Part shown: one piece after another, positions 1 to 7,853 of the stretch
Position numbering within the stretch: position 1 is the stretch's first letter
Layout of the letters: every line of letters starts with the position of its first letter
Notes under the pieces: generated by a model
Told to the model about the DNA's origin: nothing
Database searches by the model: none
The model's input: only the letters and a program-made list of their open reading frames with translations
Translations under genes and position numbers: made by a program
NCBI GenBank assembly: GCA_964455155.1
Contig: CAYVYH010000021.1
Location: 1 to 13,928, forward strand
Direction: 5' to 3'
Length of the DNA: 13,928 nucleotides
Source: UBA8403 sp964455155
GTDB lineage: Bacteria > Bacteroidota > Bacteroidia > Cytophagales > Amoebophilaceae

Positions 1-13
1 AAGTAGCCTCACG

Positions 14-1291
14 CTACAAATGCGTCACAAGCTTAGCAATGAGTTCTTCTTTAGAAAACTTCGAAAATTCTTCCTCAGCTATTTGCAACAGAGAGGTATC
101 AATGCGTGCAGCAGGTGCTTTTGCTACTTTTTTTGCCCAATCTGTCAAACGCTGTCTGGCTACACCCTCTTTGCTAGGGCCCTCTACTTGTTTAAACTGA
201 ATGCCTAGTTCGCGGGAAATCTGCCTTATTATTTTGACTTCTTGCTGAGTCACTAGGCAAAGCGATATACCCTTCTTACCAGCTCGAGCGGTGCGGCCGC
301 TGCGGTGTGTATAGTACTCAAATTGCTCAGGTAAGTTATAATGAACTACACAGTGCAAGTCCTTTACGTCAATGCCCCGTGCTGCCACATCAGTAGCCAC
401 CAAAGCTTGTACTCTATGGTTCTTAAAATCCCTCATCACCTTGTCTCGTTTATTCTGAGAAAGGTCTCCATGTAAAGAATCTGCATGCACACCAGTACGC
501 ATGAGGCTCTGTGCAATTCTTTGGGCAGCTGCCTTGGTTCTACAGAATATAATACTTTGCTTACTCTTGTCTGCGTCTAGCAATACTTGTAACGCATTCT
601 GTTTGGCATCTGTCGAACACACCATGTACTGGTGTTCAATGTTTTCATTGACCACGTTGTTGGGACTCAACTTGACCGTCACATGGTCTTTGGCCATATA
701 TCGATGCACTAGAAGATTTATTTCTTGGGGCATGGTAGCTGAAAACAGCCAAATAGCCTTCTCTCGGGGTAAAAATGAAAGAATTTGGTCAATAGCAGGT
801 TTAAAGCCCATATTGAGCATCTCGTCAGCCTCGTCCAAGACCAAACGTGTTACACGTGTCAGATCCACAGCCCGGCGTTCTACCAAATCGATGAGTCTTC
901 CAGGTGTAGCCACCAAAATTTGTGGTGGCCTTTTTAACGCTCTCATTTGTGGGCCAAGCGGAATACCCCCGTATACAGCTTGTATAGTTACATGAGGGAG
1001 GTATTTCGAAAAAAGCAGCATTTGCTTAGCAATTTGCTGTCCTAGCTCTCGAGTAGGTGACAAGACTAGTGCTTGTACGTATGGCCGTTTTGCATCAACA
1101 TGCTGTAACAAAGGAAGCCCAAAGGCTGCCGTTTTACCGGTACCTGTTTGTGCCAGACCAATGAAGTCTTGCCCACCTCCTGAGAGGATAGGGATGGCCT
1201 TTTGTTGTATCTCAGTAGGTTGAGTAATGTTATTTTCTGCCAGGGCTTGGACAATTTTTTTGTCGATACCCAGATCGCTAAAAAGGGTCAA
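14..1291 (-). CDS. DEAD-box ATP-dependent RNA helicase
   Basis: Cytoplasmic helicase that uses ATP to unwind short RNA duplexes, with likely roles in ribosome assembly, RNA decay or cold growth. All superfamily 2 DEAD-box motifs are visible in order: a Q motif near residues 4-33, motif I AQTGTGKT, Ia PTRELGQQ, Ib TPGR, motif II DEAD, motif III SAT, motif IV IIFC, motif V ATDVAARGID and motif VI HRSGRTARAG. Both RecA-like lobes are therefore intact. The only good start is TTG at 1289-1291, giving MTLFSDLGI; an in-frame TAA lies five codons upstream, and ATT directly precedes the TTG. The protein is 425 residues and ends shortly after FSKEELIAKLV. From memory of the family, DeaD-like Bacteroidota relatives continue from this motif into a further RNA-binding region, so this may be a short or truncated form. 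The family is certain; the exact paralogue (DeaD, RhlE or CshA type) is not. Confidence 0.96.
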   Translation of the reverse strand: MTLFSDLGIDKKIVQALAENNITQPTEIQQKAIPILSGGGQDFIGLAQTGTGKTAAFGLPLLQHVDAKRPYVQALVLSPTRELGQQIAKQMLLFSKYLPHVTIQAVYGGIPLGPQMRALKRPPQILVATPGRLIDLVERRAVDLTRVTRLVLDEADEMLNMGFKPAIDQILSFLPREKAIWLFSATMPQEINLLVHRYMAKDHVTVKLSPNNVVNENIEHQYMVCSTDAKQNALQVLLDADKSKQSIIFCRTKAAAQRIAQSLMRTGVHADSLHGDLSQNKRDKVMRDFKNHRVQALVATDVAARGIDVKDLHCVVHYNLPEQFEYYTHRSGRTARAGKKGISLCLVTQQEVKIIRQISRELGIQFKQVEGPSKEGVARQRLTDWAKKVAKAPAARIDTSLLQIAEEEFSKFSKEELIAKLVTHL

Positions 1292-2104
1292 AATGATTGA
1301 ATTTTAAGGTTGGATTATTTCCCTTCACAGGGCTTTTGGCTACCGAAACACCCGACAAAACAGGGATCTACTGCCAGAGGAGGGTCTTAAAAAAGCTGAC
1401 TCAAATCCTTGCGCACTACGCGTTTCGCAATTTTTTACCAATTGTTCTGCTAAGGTAATGGTAAAGCCTGAGAAAAAGAAACAAAGACCCTATGTAGAAA
1501 ATTCAAGACGGGTGACAAGAAAATTTCATCGCCCTGAATGCTATGCCTAGTCTGTAAACCAGCAAATCACCTTTCAGTAGCGCGGGCATTATTTCGTAGG
1601 CTGCGACAATGGTTTTCCGGACTTTTGGCAGACGCAGACATTGGGCAATGTGTCGAACGTGAGAGCCACTTCAGGAAATGTAGCTACCTTCTTGCCTCAA
1701 ACCCTAGACGCTCTACCTGCTGTCAGGTTAGCGCAGGGATCACCTTTGTTAGAGCTGGGTGATTCCATATTGATCCTCAAAAACTTATTGCCAAACGTTG
1801 CCACAAACGAAATCATTGATCGTGTCATCATAGTGGGTCACTGCAGGGGCTCTGGTGACCCACGTTGACCAGAGGAAGTTTTGATCGGCAACGCTATACA
1901 AAAATTTTGAGATCCACTTCTTGAAAGAATCCATCTACGATTTACATACCCACTACACGCAAGTAAAATTTTGTGATGGTGTCTTTATTTTTTATGACCT
2001 TCTATCATCAGAAACCTCTGTCAATGGACAGTAAATGCTGCGGCCTCACTAGCACTACATCATGGTAGCCCAGTAGAGTATCCTTCCCTTCATCAGTGCG
2101 ACAC
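1292..2104. other. long intergenic region, no supported gene
   Basis: About 800 bases lie between the outward-facing starts of the helicase (minus) and the HhH protein (plus), so both promoters should be here. I found no convincing TTG/TAnnTTTG pair for either gene. A plus-strand frame stays open from about 1581 to the TGA at 1866-1868 (about 95 codons, including a VGCDNGFPDFW stretch), but it has no good start, no recognised motif, and follows a stop at 1578. It could be a gene relic or chance. A strong hairpin closes its end (separate entry). Confidence 0.5.
1833..1863. repeat. 9-bp perfect inverted repeat (hairpin)
   Basis: GTGGGTCAC at 1833-1841 and GTGACCCAC at 1855-1863 are exact reverse complements around a 13-base loop. 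The stem is GC-rich and would be stable in RNA. No T-run follows on either strand, so it is not a standard intrinsic terminator. It overlaps the last codons of the open frame that ends at 1868. It could be an operator dyad, an RNA structure or the end of a lost element. Confidence 0.55.
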
Positions 2105-4156
2105 ATGAAAAGAATCAGTATAGTGCTTGTAATATGTGTAGGACTCATGAGCAGTACTTTGGTTGTGGCAAAAGTGGAAAAACAGAACTTCGATGAACTC
2201 TTGGAGGCTATATACAACCGATGGGAAGAGGAAGTGGCATATGAATTACTGCAAGAGAGACTTTGGGAATACTACAATGACCCCTTGGTGCTCAATCAAG
2301 CTTCTAGGGAAGAACTTTCGCTACTTTGTATCCTTACAGACGAGCAATTGGATCAGTTTTTCAACCACTTATCAGAAAATGGCCCGCTCATTTCCAGCTA
2401 TGAAATACAAACAATTCCTGGGTTTGATCTGGAGACGATCCGGCTACTTTTACCTTTCGTAGTAGTAGAGGAAGCATTTGTAGGCTACTCCAAAAGGTCT
2501 TCGCAGTACAAAGAACTAGACGCAAGGAACAGTTATGGACTCATGAGATACCAACGCACAATAGATGCCCACAGTAACCATCGACCCAACAATAAGAAAG
2601 GTACAGCACCTTATATAGGATCTCCTCACCATCTCCTTACACGGCTTAGCATCAAAAACCCTCGCGGTTGGGAGATAGGTTTATCAGCCAGAAAAGGGGC
2701 AGGGGAAGCACTGACCTGGGACCCTGCTACCCAACACTATGGCCTGGCCACCTGGCGACTCCACTGGCTGCGCAGAGGCAAGAAAAAACTCAAAGCTTTG
2801 GTAGTAGGTGACTACGCCGTGGGCTACGGTCAGGGAGTAGTACTCAATGCAGGCTTTTGTATGGACAAGAGTAGCGAAACCATCAAGGTCATCCGAACCA
2901 ACAACTTGGGCATTCGGCCTCACACATCGGTATCAATTACTGCCTTAAAAGGCTTGGCTGCTACTTGGCAGTGGCAGTCAATAGAACTCACAACGTATTA
3001 TTCCAACGTCAACCTAGACGGGAAAGTGGAGCAAGATGCTTGCGCAGGCAAGCGATGTGTCAGCAATGTTTCTAGACATAGTTATTACAGAACACAAGGA
3101 GACATTGCCAAAAAAGGAAAAGTTAACGAGCAAGTTATAGGCAGCACCCTTGTTTACAAACATCCTACGCAACGTGCGGAATTAGGCATCAACATGCTGT
3201 ATAGCCATTATAACGTGCCTATTTATCCTAAAATCTCTCGTAATAACCCACTACGCTTTCGCGGACAGTACCATGCCAACGGAAGTATCTTTTATCGCTA
3301 TCTCTGGCAGAACTTCCACTTCTTAGGAGAAGGTGCACTGTCACCAGGCGGCGGCAAAGCAGCACTAGTGGGTGTAGTCGCCAGCCTTTCACGCTATGCA
3401 GATGTAACCGTGCTTGGGCGGCATTACGGCCAAAGTTTTCATAGCCCTTATGGCAAAGCTTTTCGGGAAAATTCAACCAGCAACAGCAACGAAAGTGGTG
3501 TTTATCTGGGAACTCGGATCAGTCCCCTGCACTACCTACACCTAGATGCTTACCACGACTACTTCTACTTTCCTTGGTGCTTTGGCCAACCACGTGCCGG
3601 ATATAGTTGGCTAGTCAGAGCCAACTATCAGCCTACTAAGGCTTTTTTTATATACTTGCAGTGCAAAACCACCACCAAACCGCGTTGGATGGCAAAAACT
3701 AAAAAAGTCACTATTAGCACTAGACAGAGCTACAAGCTTCTCTGGCAATATACACTGAGTCAAACCACCAGTCTCAAGAGTGAAGTGCAGTGCAGCCGTT
3801 ACCAGCAAATGGGCGTATCTAGATGGGGATATGCTGCAACGCAAGACATCACTTACAGAGTGCGTAAACTCCGAATAAAAGGGCATGTGGTATGGTTTCA
3901 TGCTGAGAGTGCCAACAACACGCTCTATACTTACGAACCCAATTTACCACATACAGGTTTCAACTTCCGTCCTCACCGAGGGATAGGCATGCGCTACGGT
4001 GTGCTTATATACTATCAACCCACTGCTGCTTTCCGGTTAGCGTTGAAATATTCGCTTACACACCGCAAAAATCAAACCACTGCGGGTAGTACCCGAAAAA
4101 CTATTCAGAGCAGTAAAAAAAATGATGTGGCACTACAGGCAACCCTTAAGTTTTAA
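2105..4156 (+). CDS. exported helix-hairpin-helix / putative outer-membrane beta-barrel protein
   Basis: A Bacteroidota protein of unknown function. I chose ATG 2105 because it begins a clean signal peptide (MKRISIVLVICVGLMSSTLVVA, likely cleaved near residue 22); an in-frame GTG at 2096 would add three residues. Residues about 50-120 resemble the paired helix-hairpin-helix region of ComEA-like proteins: LVLNQASREELSLLCIL, then a G-L-S-YEIQTIPGFD segment and LLLPFV. The remaining ~560 residues alternate polar and aromatic positions, are rich in Tyr, Trp, Arg and Gly, and include GDYAVGYGQGVVLNAGF and GIRPHTS, segments I associate with this HhH-plus-barrel family. The last residues (VALQATLKF) end in Phe, as outer-membrane barrels often do. 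The 683-residue length fits the family from memory. It is convergent with the next gene, 29 bases apart. Barrel topology and location are inferred; a role in DNA binding or uptake is only suggested by the HhH motif. Confidence 0.85.
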   Translation: MKRISIVLVICVGLMSSTLVVAKVEKQNFDELLEAIYNRWEEEVAYELLQERLWEYYNDPLVLNQASREELSLLCILTDEQLDQFFNHLSENGPLISSYEIQTIPGFDLETIRLLLPFVVVEEAFVGYSKRSSQYKELDARNSYGLMRYQRTIDAHSNHRPNNKKGTAPYIGSPHHLLTRLSIKNPRGWEIGLSARKGAGEALTWDPATQHYGLATWRLHWLRRGKKKLKALVVGDYAVGYGQGVVLNAGFCMDKSSETIKVIRTNNLGIRPHTSVSITALKGLAATWQWQSIELTTYYSNVNLDGKVEQDACAGKRCVSNVSRHSYYRTQGDIAKKGKVNEQVIGSTLVYKHPTQRAELGINMLYSHYNVPIYPKISRNNPLRFRGQYHANGSIFYRYLWQNFHFLGEGALSPGGGKAALVGVVASLSRYADVTVLGRHYGQSFHSPYGKAFRENSTSNSNESGVYLGTRISPLHYLHLDAYHDYFYFPWCFGQPRAGYSWLVRANYQPTKAFFIYLQCKTTTKPRWMAKTKKVTISTRQSYKLLWQYTLSQTTSLKSEVQCSRYQQMGVSRWGYAATQDITYRVRKLRIKGHVVWFHAESANNTLYTYEPNLPHTGFNFRPHRGIGMRYGVLIYYQPTAAFRLALKYSLTHRKNQTTAGSTRKTIQSSKKNDVALQATLKF

Positions 4157-4158
4157 CT

Positions 4159-4181
4159 GATGGTCGCATGTCTATGCCATC
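4159..4181. terminator. weak candidate bidirectional terminator
   Basis: In the 29-base gap between two convergent genes, GATG/CATC and GCAT/ATGC can stack around a GTCT loop with a three-base bulge. AT-rich sequence (AAGTTTTAACT) lies to the left. Position favours a shared terminator, but the stem is short and there is no strong T-run. Confidence 0.22.
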
Positions 4182-4185
4182 TTGG

Positions 4186-5436
4186 TTAGGCTTTCTCGAG
4201 TTCCATAATGGTTATTTCAGGCGCAATGCCGACACGGCCTGGATATCCGATATACCCATAGCCACGGTTAACATACAAGTATTGTGTTCCTTCCTGGTAT
4301 AAGCCTGCCCACTGCTCGTATCGATACTGCACAGGGCTCCACTTGAACGAACCTACCTCGATGCCCAACTGGCCACCGTGGGTGTGGCCCGAAAACGTGA
4401 TGTCAATATCAGGATAATGAGGCCTGATCTGAGCATCCCAATGGCTCGGGTCGTGTGATAAAAGCAACTTGATAGGGATATTTTCCGTGCCACGGTAAGC
4501 ATGGTCTAACTGGCCATACTTGGGAAATCCGCCTGTACCCCAATTCTCAACACCAATCACTGCCAGCTGATCGCTTCCTCGGGCAATAACTTGATGGGCA
4601 TTCATCAACAACTGCCAGCCCAACTGTTGGTGAATAGTACACATAGCATGGAAATTTTGCTTCTTGGCATCAGAAGAAATCCAGCGGACATAGTCGCCAT
4701 AATCATGGTTACCTAGTATAGAGTAGACCCCCAGTGGTGCTTGTATCTTGTCAAGGACATCCATGTAAGCATTGACCTCATCGGCCGTGTTGTTGACCAA
4801 GTCGCCCGTAAAAAAGATAATGTCTGGTTTTTCCCCTAAGAGCATTGCTACCCCCCTTTTGACTGCCGTTTTGTTGAAGAAACTACCACAGTGTATATCA
4901 GATAGTTGTCCTATGCGTAAGCCATGAAAAGAGCGAGGCAGACGGGGTAACTTGACCTTAACTCTGCGCACCCTATAGTCATGTGCACCAACAACAATGC
5001 CGTAGCTCATGGTAAGGACAGGCACAACAGCAGCAGCCATAGCGGCCTTTGTCAGGCAGGTAGACCGAGCAATATTTGTAGAAATTGGAATGTCGTTGCT
5101 TAGCGCGCGTACTACTTGGCGCAGAGCCCACCTCAGGGCTCTCACAACGTCGTCTAGAGACAAGAAGAAGGCCACAAAAAGCTTGGTGATGTAGTTGACG
5201 AAAAAAAAGGGCAAAAGAACGCGCCTAAAAAGGCTACTTTGAAAGTCAACACCAAAAGAAATAGTCGCCAAGAAGGGAACTATACAAAGACCAGTAATAC
5301 CCCAATAAGCCCAATGGATACTTGCCCGCGTGATGGGCTCTAAATGTGCCGTTAAGACTATTACACCTTGATATACATAAAAATCAATGAGTAAAGCGAT
5401 GCACACGAACAGCGTCAAAATGGAGTATCTACGCAT
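4186..5436 (-). CDS. membrane-anchored metallophosphoesterase (YkuE/YaeI-like)
   Basis: Binuclear-metal phosphoesterase of the calcineurin-like superfamily; its substrate cannot be read from sequence. The metal-binding motifs are complete and in order: LSDIHCG (D180, H182), TGDLVNN (D212), LGNHDYGD (242-248), LLSHDPSHW (from 325) and SGHTHGGQ (349-356). The N-terminal ~150 residues carry hydrophobic segments near 5-28, 40-62, 73-94 and 131-150, so the catalytic domain (about 160-416) is tethered to the inner membrane. The relation to YkuE/YaeI/LpxG-type enzymes, some of which act on lipid A precursors, is by family resemblance only. ATG at 5434-5436 is a natural start, with no Shine-Dalgarno. 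About 290 bases separate it from the DUF72 gene upstream. A perfect -7-type box lies at 5657-5664 on this strand but has no matching -33 element, so the promoter is unassigned. Confidence 0.93.
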   Translation of the reverse strand: MRRYSILTLFVCIALLIDFYVYQGVIVLTAHLEPITRASIHWAYWGITGLCIVPFLATISFGVDFQSSLFRRVLLPFFFVNYITKLFVAFFLSLDDVVRALRWALRQVVRALSNDIPISTNIARSTCLTKAAMAAAVVPVLTMSYGIVVGAHDYRVRRVKVKLPRLPRSFHGLRIGQLSDIHCGSFFNKTAVKRGVAMLLGEKPDIIFFTGDLVNNTADEVNAYMDVLDKIQAPLGVYSILGNHDYGDYVRWISSDAKKQNFHAMCTIHQQLGWQLLMNAHQVIARGSDQLAVIGVENWGTGGFPKYGQLDHAYRGTENIPIKLLLSHDPSHWDAQIRPHYPDIDITFSGHTHGGQLGIEVGSFKWSPVQYRYEQWAGLYQEGTQYLYVNRGYGYIGYPGRVGIAPEITIMELEKA

Positions 5437-5723
5437 GATTCGAAACGGGGGTTATTCTTTTAAAAATGTTCATAGGTTCTTCCAGCCATATACCAGTAAT
5501 CCATCGTGATCAAGGCGTTACACCTCTCCTAGATTCGGCAAGGTGCCACACCCAACGTCTCCGTACCAAGAGGACATTAAGTTGAGAGAGCCATGACCTA
5601 TAGCCTTTGGACAACTCTGAAGTTACGCATACCAAAGACTTTTTTGCGCCCAACACCAAAGATACGTTTCATTCATCGCTGCCCTCATTTCATGCTTAAA
5701 GCAATACTAGTACATCGGTAATG

Positions 5724-6644
5724 TCACTTATCATAGCCCAAAACTGTCTGCTGGCCTACTAAGTTGGGCAACGACAGCTGCAAGTTTTCCAGCTTGTTGA
5801 GCTGACTAATCATATAAGCCGCTAAGTCTACACAAAGTGCCTTCTCAGGCTCGTGTAAAAGGAAATAAATCGTTGATAGCCCCTGCTCAAGCCACAGGTG
5901 GAGCTTTTTAATCCATGCATCAATTCTTGTGTAGTCAGTTATATGCAAGTTGTTGCCCGTAAAACGGACAAATGCACAGTGTGTTGTGAGCGTTTGGTGC
6001 AGGACATCCCTTCTACCCGATACGTCTGTAATTACTGCAACCATGCCACGCTCATGTAAAAAAGAAAATAACTCTCGCTGCGCTATTTGATCACTAAACC
6101 AGACTGGGTGTCTCAGCTCGACAGCCATCGGAAACCCTTGAGGAATATGCATTAACAGCTTCTGTAGTACTCCCATACTACTAGGCCGGAAATAGGGAGG
6201 TAACTGCATAAAAGTCATACCTAATGCCTCTTCAAAATGGAGCACAGCATCTATAAAAATATCCAAGAGTCTGAGCTGCTTATCAACATCCTTACTGTGG
6301 CTGATACTTTGAGAGACTTTGGGGCAAAATTGAAAGCCCGGTGTGGCTACTCCTTTCCATTTTTTTACTTTCGCGACAGAGGGGATGCTATAGAATGTGG
6401 TGTTAAGCTCTACAGTGTTGAATTGTCGGCAGTAAACGCGCAAGAAGTCCTTGGCGGGGGTACCTTTGGGATACACTTTGCCTACGAAACTACGATCGGT
6501 CCATACAGAGCAACCGATGAAGATAGAAGGCGCTTGACTACGTTGAGGTAACTTGTCTAGCAGGGCACGTGTGGCCGGTGGGTCCTCGGGAAATCCCCAC
6601 GCAACCTCTGATAGTGCACCTTCTTCCAAACGACCAAATTTCAT
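5724..6644 (-). CDS. DUF72 family protein
   Basis: A soluble, probably TIM-barrel-like protein of the widespread DUF72 (YecE-like) family, whose function is not established. Family landmarks are visible: IFIGCSVWTD near 41-50 (usually G-T-S-G-W), FNTVELNTTFYSIPS near 75-89, FCPKVSQSISH near 106-116, MQLPPYFRP near 146-154, VELRHPVWF near 175-183, and VRFTGNN near 226-232. Length (306 residues) is in the normal range, with about 38 extra residues before the first motif. The start is ATG 6642-6644. Divergent to the DUF378 gene across a gap of about 700 bases, and upstream of the phosphoesterase on the same strand, but the ~290-base space between them argues against a tight operon. No key landmark is missing. 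Confidence 0.92.
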   Translation of the reverse strand: MKFGRLEEGALSEVAWGFPEDPPATRALLDKLPQRSQAPSIFIGCSVWTDRSFVGKVYPKGTPAKDFLRVYCRQFNTVELNTTFYSIPSVAKVKKWKGVATPGFQFCPKVSQSISHSKDVDKQLRLLDIFIDAVLHFEEALGMTFMQLPPYFRPSSMGVLQKLLMHIPQGFPMAVELRHPVWFSDQIAQRELFSFLHERGMVAVITDVSGRRDVLHQTLTTHCAFVRFTGNNLHITDYTRIDAWIKKLHLWLEQGLSTIYFLLHEPEKALCVDLAAYMISQLNKLENLQLSLPNLVGQQTVLGYDK

Positions 6645-7342
6645 TCTGCTGCATTTTAAAAGTTATATCTAGCTAGCTCTCAGGATGTTTTTGCTTCCTC
6701 ATTCAGCCCCATTCCATAACACAACTCCTCGCAACAGTATTTTTGGGGGACTTTTAGTCGATATCGGTCAAATTTTTCCATCTAGACATGGCTGCCGCCT
6801 ATCCACCCTCTCTGACAAGACCCACGTATTTGCTAAAAAACATCCTGGCGTAGACCCAACTCAACAGCGCCGTGGCGAAGATTTTAAAAAGCACGGCCAA
6901 CCGTAGTAGTGAAAAAATGGAGACCATGTGTCATTGATTATCTTATATACGCCGCCGCCCGGAAGATACTCATTCTCGAAGTGCCCAGTGTACTCTGTTA
7001 AGTATCATAGGGTACTGACCGATAGCAGCTACCACATCGATAGCCTACGTCTTCATACACAGAATACAATATCTCGACACGGCTACCGCCGTACCGTTAA
7101 AGTCTTCAACCATGTGCCTCATGAACACCAGACACTAGCTGAAAACAATATGCATCGCCCTTCGCTGAATACGAAGCTCTTTACCCTGAATATTGGCATG
7201 AAAGACAAGAGCATAGACAGAAGCACACTGCCATAGCTAAGACACAGAACAACTGTGTCAACAGACACATGTAGACATATTTTTTGGGAAACAGAAAAAA
7301 ATTTCCTTCATTGCAGCAGTTCATCAACTCTAAAGAATACCT
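6645..7342. other. ~700-base divergent intergenic region
   Basis: Lies between the starts of the DUF72 gene (minus) and the DUF378 gene (plus). Two plus-strand frames are open, about 6685-6906 and 6928-7236 (73 and 102 codons, the second from GTG), but both have atypical His/Arg/Ser-rich composition, no recognised motif and no clear ribosome-binding site, so I do not call them genes. They could be eroded remnants. A near -7-type sequence TAACTTTT at 6658-6665 (minus strand) sits just ahead of the DUF72 start without a -33 partner. The right end holds overlapping hairpins (separate entry). Confidence 0.45.
7241..7269 (+). promoter_or_regulatory. overlapping, mutually exclusive hairpins upstream of DUF378 gene
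   Basis: GACACAG (7241-7247) pairs perfectly with CTGTGTC (7253-7259) across a five-base loop. The same TGTGTC (7254-7259) also pairs perfectly with GACACA (7264-7269) across a four-base loop. Only one stem can form at a time, the arrangement of an RNA switch or attenuator. An oligo-T run (7280-7285) follows about 10 bases later, and the DUF378 start lies 73 bases downstream. It could equally be a three-part protein-binding site in DNA. Confidence 0.35.
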
Positions 7343-7540
7343 ATGAAAGCAATCAATGTTGTTATAACCACTCTTCTTGTGATTGGGGGCCTTAACTGGG
7401 GCCTAGTAGGTCTTTTTGAATTCGACCTTGTACAAACCATTTTTGGCCAAGGTGCTCTTGCGCGAATCGTGTATACGGTCGTCGGACTCTCGGCTGTGGG
7501 CAAGGTGGTCCTCTGGAGCATGGAGGAAAGCGAGGAGTAG
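7343..7540 (+). CDS. DUF378 family small membrane protein
   Basis: A 65-residue inner-membrane protein of the DUF378 (YuzA-like) family; function unknown. The family signature is clear: an N-terminal transmembrane helix (about residues 4-25) containing GGLNWGLVGLF, a short loop (EFDLVQTIFGQG), and a second helix (about 38-58) containing ARIVYTVVGLSAVGKV. The tail is charged (EESEE). Length and two-helix layout match the usual family. ATG 7343 is preceded by AAAGAATACCT, a weak or absent Shine-Dalgarno as elsewhere in this window. A short hairpin with T-run begins at its stop codon, so it is probably monocistronic. A minus-strand frame overlapping it is treated as a shadow because the DUF378 signature fixes the real frame. 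Confidence 0.9.
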   Translation: MKAINVVITTLLVIGGLNWGLVGLFEFDLVQTIFGQGALARIVYTVVGLSAVGKVVLWSMEESEE

Positions 7541-7560
7541 CCTCCAAAAGGTGGCGTTTT
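7540..7560 (+). terminator. probable intrinsic terminator after DUF378 gene
   Basis: GCCTCC and GGTGGC pair (five G-C pairs with one T-T mismatch) around an AAAA loop, followed by GTTTTC. It begins at the last base of the stop codon. The stem is short and the T-run has only four T, so strength is moderate. Confidence 0.4.
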
Positions 7561-7572
7561 CTTCAGTGAACT

Positions 7573-7820
7573 GAGCCAAATATGGCAGGCTGGACACGGG
7601 TGGAGTAGCGGCCAGCTGTGTCTTCCTTCCCTGCAGTAGCTTGGTGCGCCTGTTTAGTTTTATATCAGCCACTTTGCCATATTTGTCTAAGGTTGTGTGA
7701 CTAATAAGTCGGCAGGATTGTCTAGATAAAGATAAGAAGCAGCATCTAAGGTGTCTGCGCAAATGGCGTTAATGCTTACACAGCTCCCTCTTCTAAAGCA
7801 TGACAAAGGGGGCTTTTTTT
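7573..7820 (+). ncRNA. candidate structured RNA leader before metal permease
   Basis: No gene is supported in this stretch, but RNA-like structure is. CAAATATGGCA (7577-7587) and TGCCATATTTG (7675-7685) are perfect reverse complements, extendable to 14 of 16 pairs, enclosing 87 bases. Inside, GCTGG (7589-7593) can pair with CCAGC (7612-7616), and the motif AGTAGC occurs twice (7604-7609 and 7635-7640). A GACT-AATA-AGTC hairpin follows near 7709, and the stretch ends at a strong terminator 33 bases before the permease start. GGAGTAGC plus a distal TTTGCC recalls the manganese riboswitch (yybP-ykoY), but the conserved CAAGACC element is absent, so this is resemblance only. It could instead be an independent small RNA or the relic of a mobile element. 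Confidence 0.3.
7783..7820 (+). terminator. strong intrinsic terminator upstream of metal permease
   Basis: GCTCCCT (7783-7789) pairs with AGGGGGC (7807-7813) over seven base pairs with one G-U, followed immediately by seven T (7814-7820). The loop is about 17 bases. It sits about 240 bases beyond the DUF378 stop, which already has its own weak terminator, and just ahead of the permease start. It therefore more likely ends a leader or small RNA than the DUF378 message. Confidence 0.7.
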
Positions 7821-7853
7821 GTTGGTGCAATCATGCAGCGGCACTGAATATCC

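Noticed and set aside
3..17. GTAGC/GCTAC inverted repeat at the helicase stop codon
   Set aside because: Only five pairs, overlaps the stop codon, and the sequence that would show a T-run lies outside the window.
501..995. Long plus-strand open frame of 164 codons
   Set aside because: It is antisense to the helicase, whose DEAD-box motifs fix the real frame.
5657..5664. Perfect TAnnTTTG box on the minus strand ahead of the phosphoesterase
   Set aside because: No TTG at the right spacing upstream and more than 200 bases to the start codon; kept only as a note.
7403..7762. Minus-strand open frame of 119 codons
   Set aside because: It overlaps the DUF378 gene, two terminators and the inverted repeats; no recognisable motif.
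7728..7765. Sequence near AGAAGCAGC resembling the AGCAGC part of signal recognition particle RNA
   Set aside because: The GGAA tetraloop and the short apical stem between CAGG and AGCAGC are missing; 21 bases lie where about 10 are expected.
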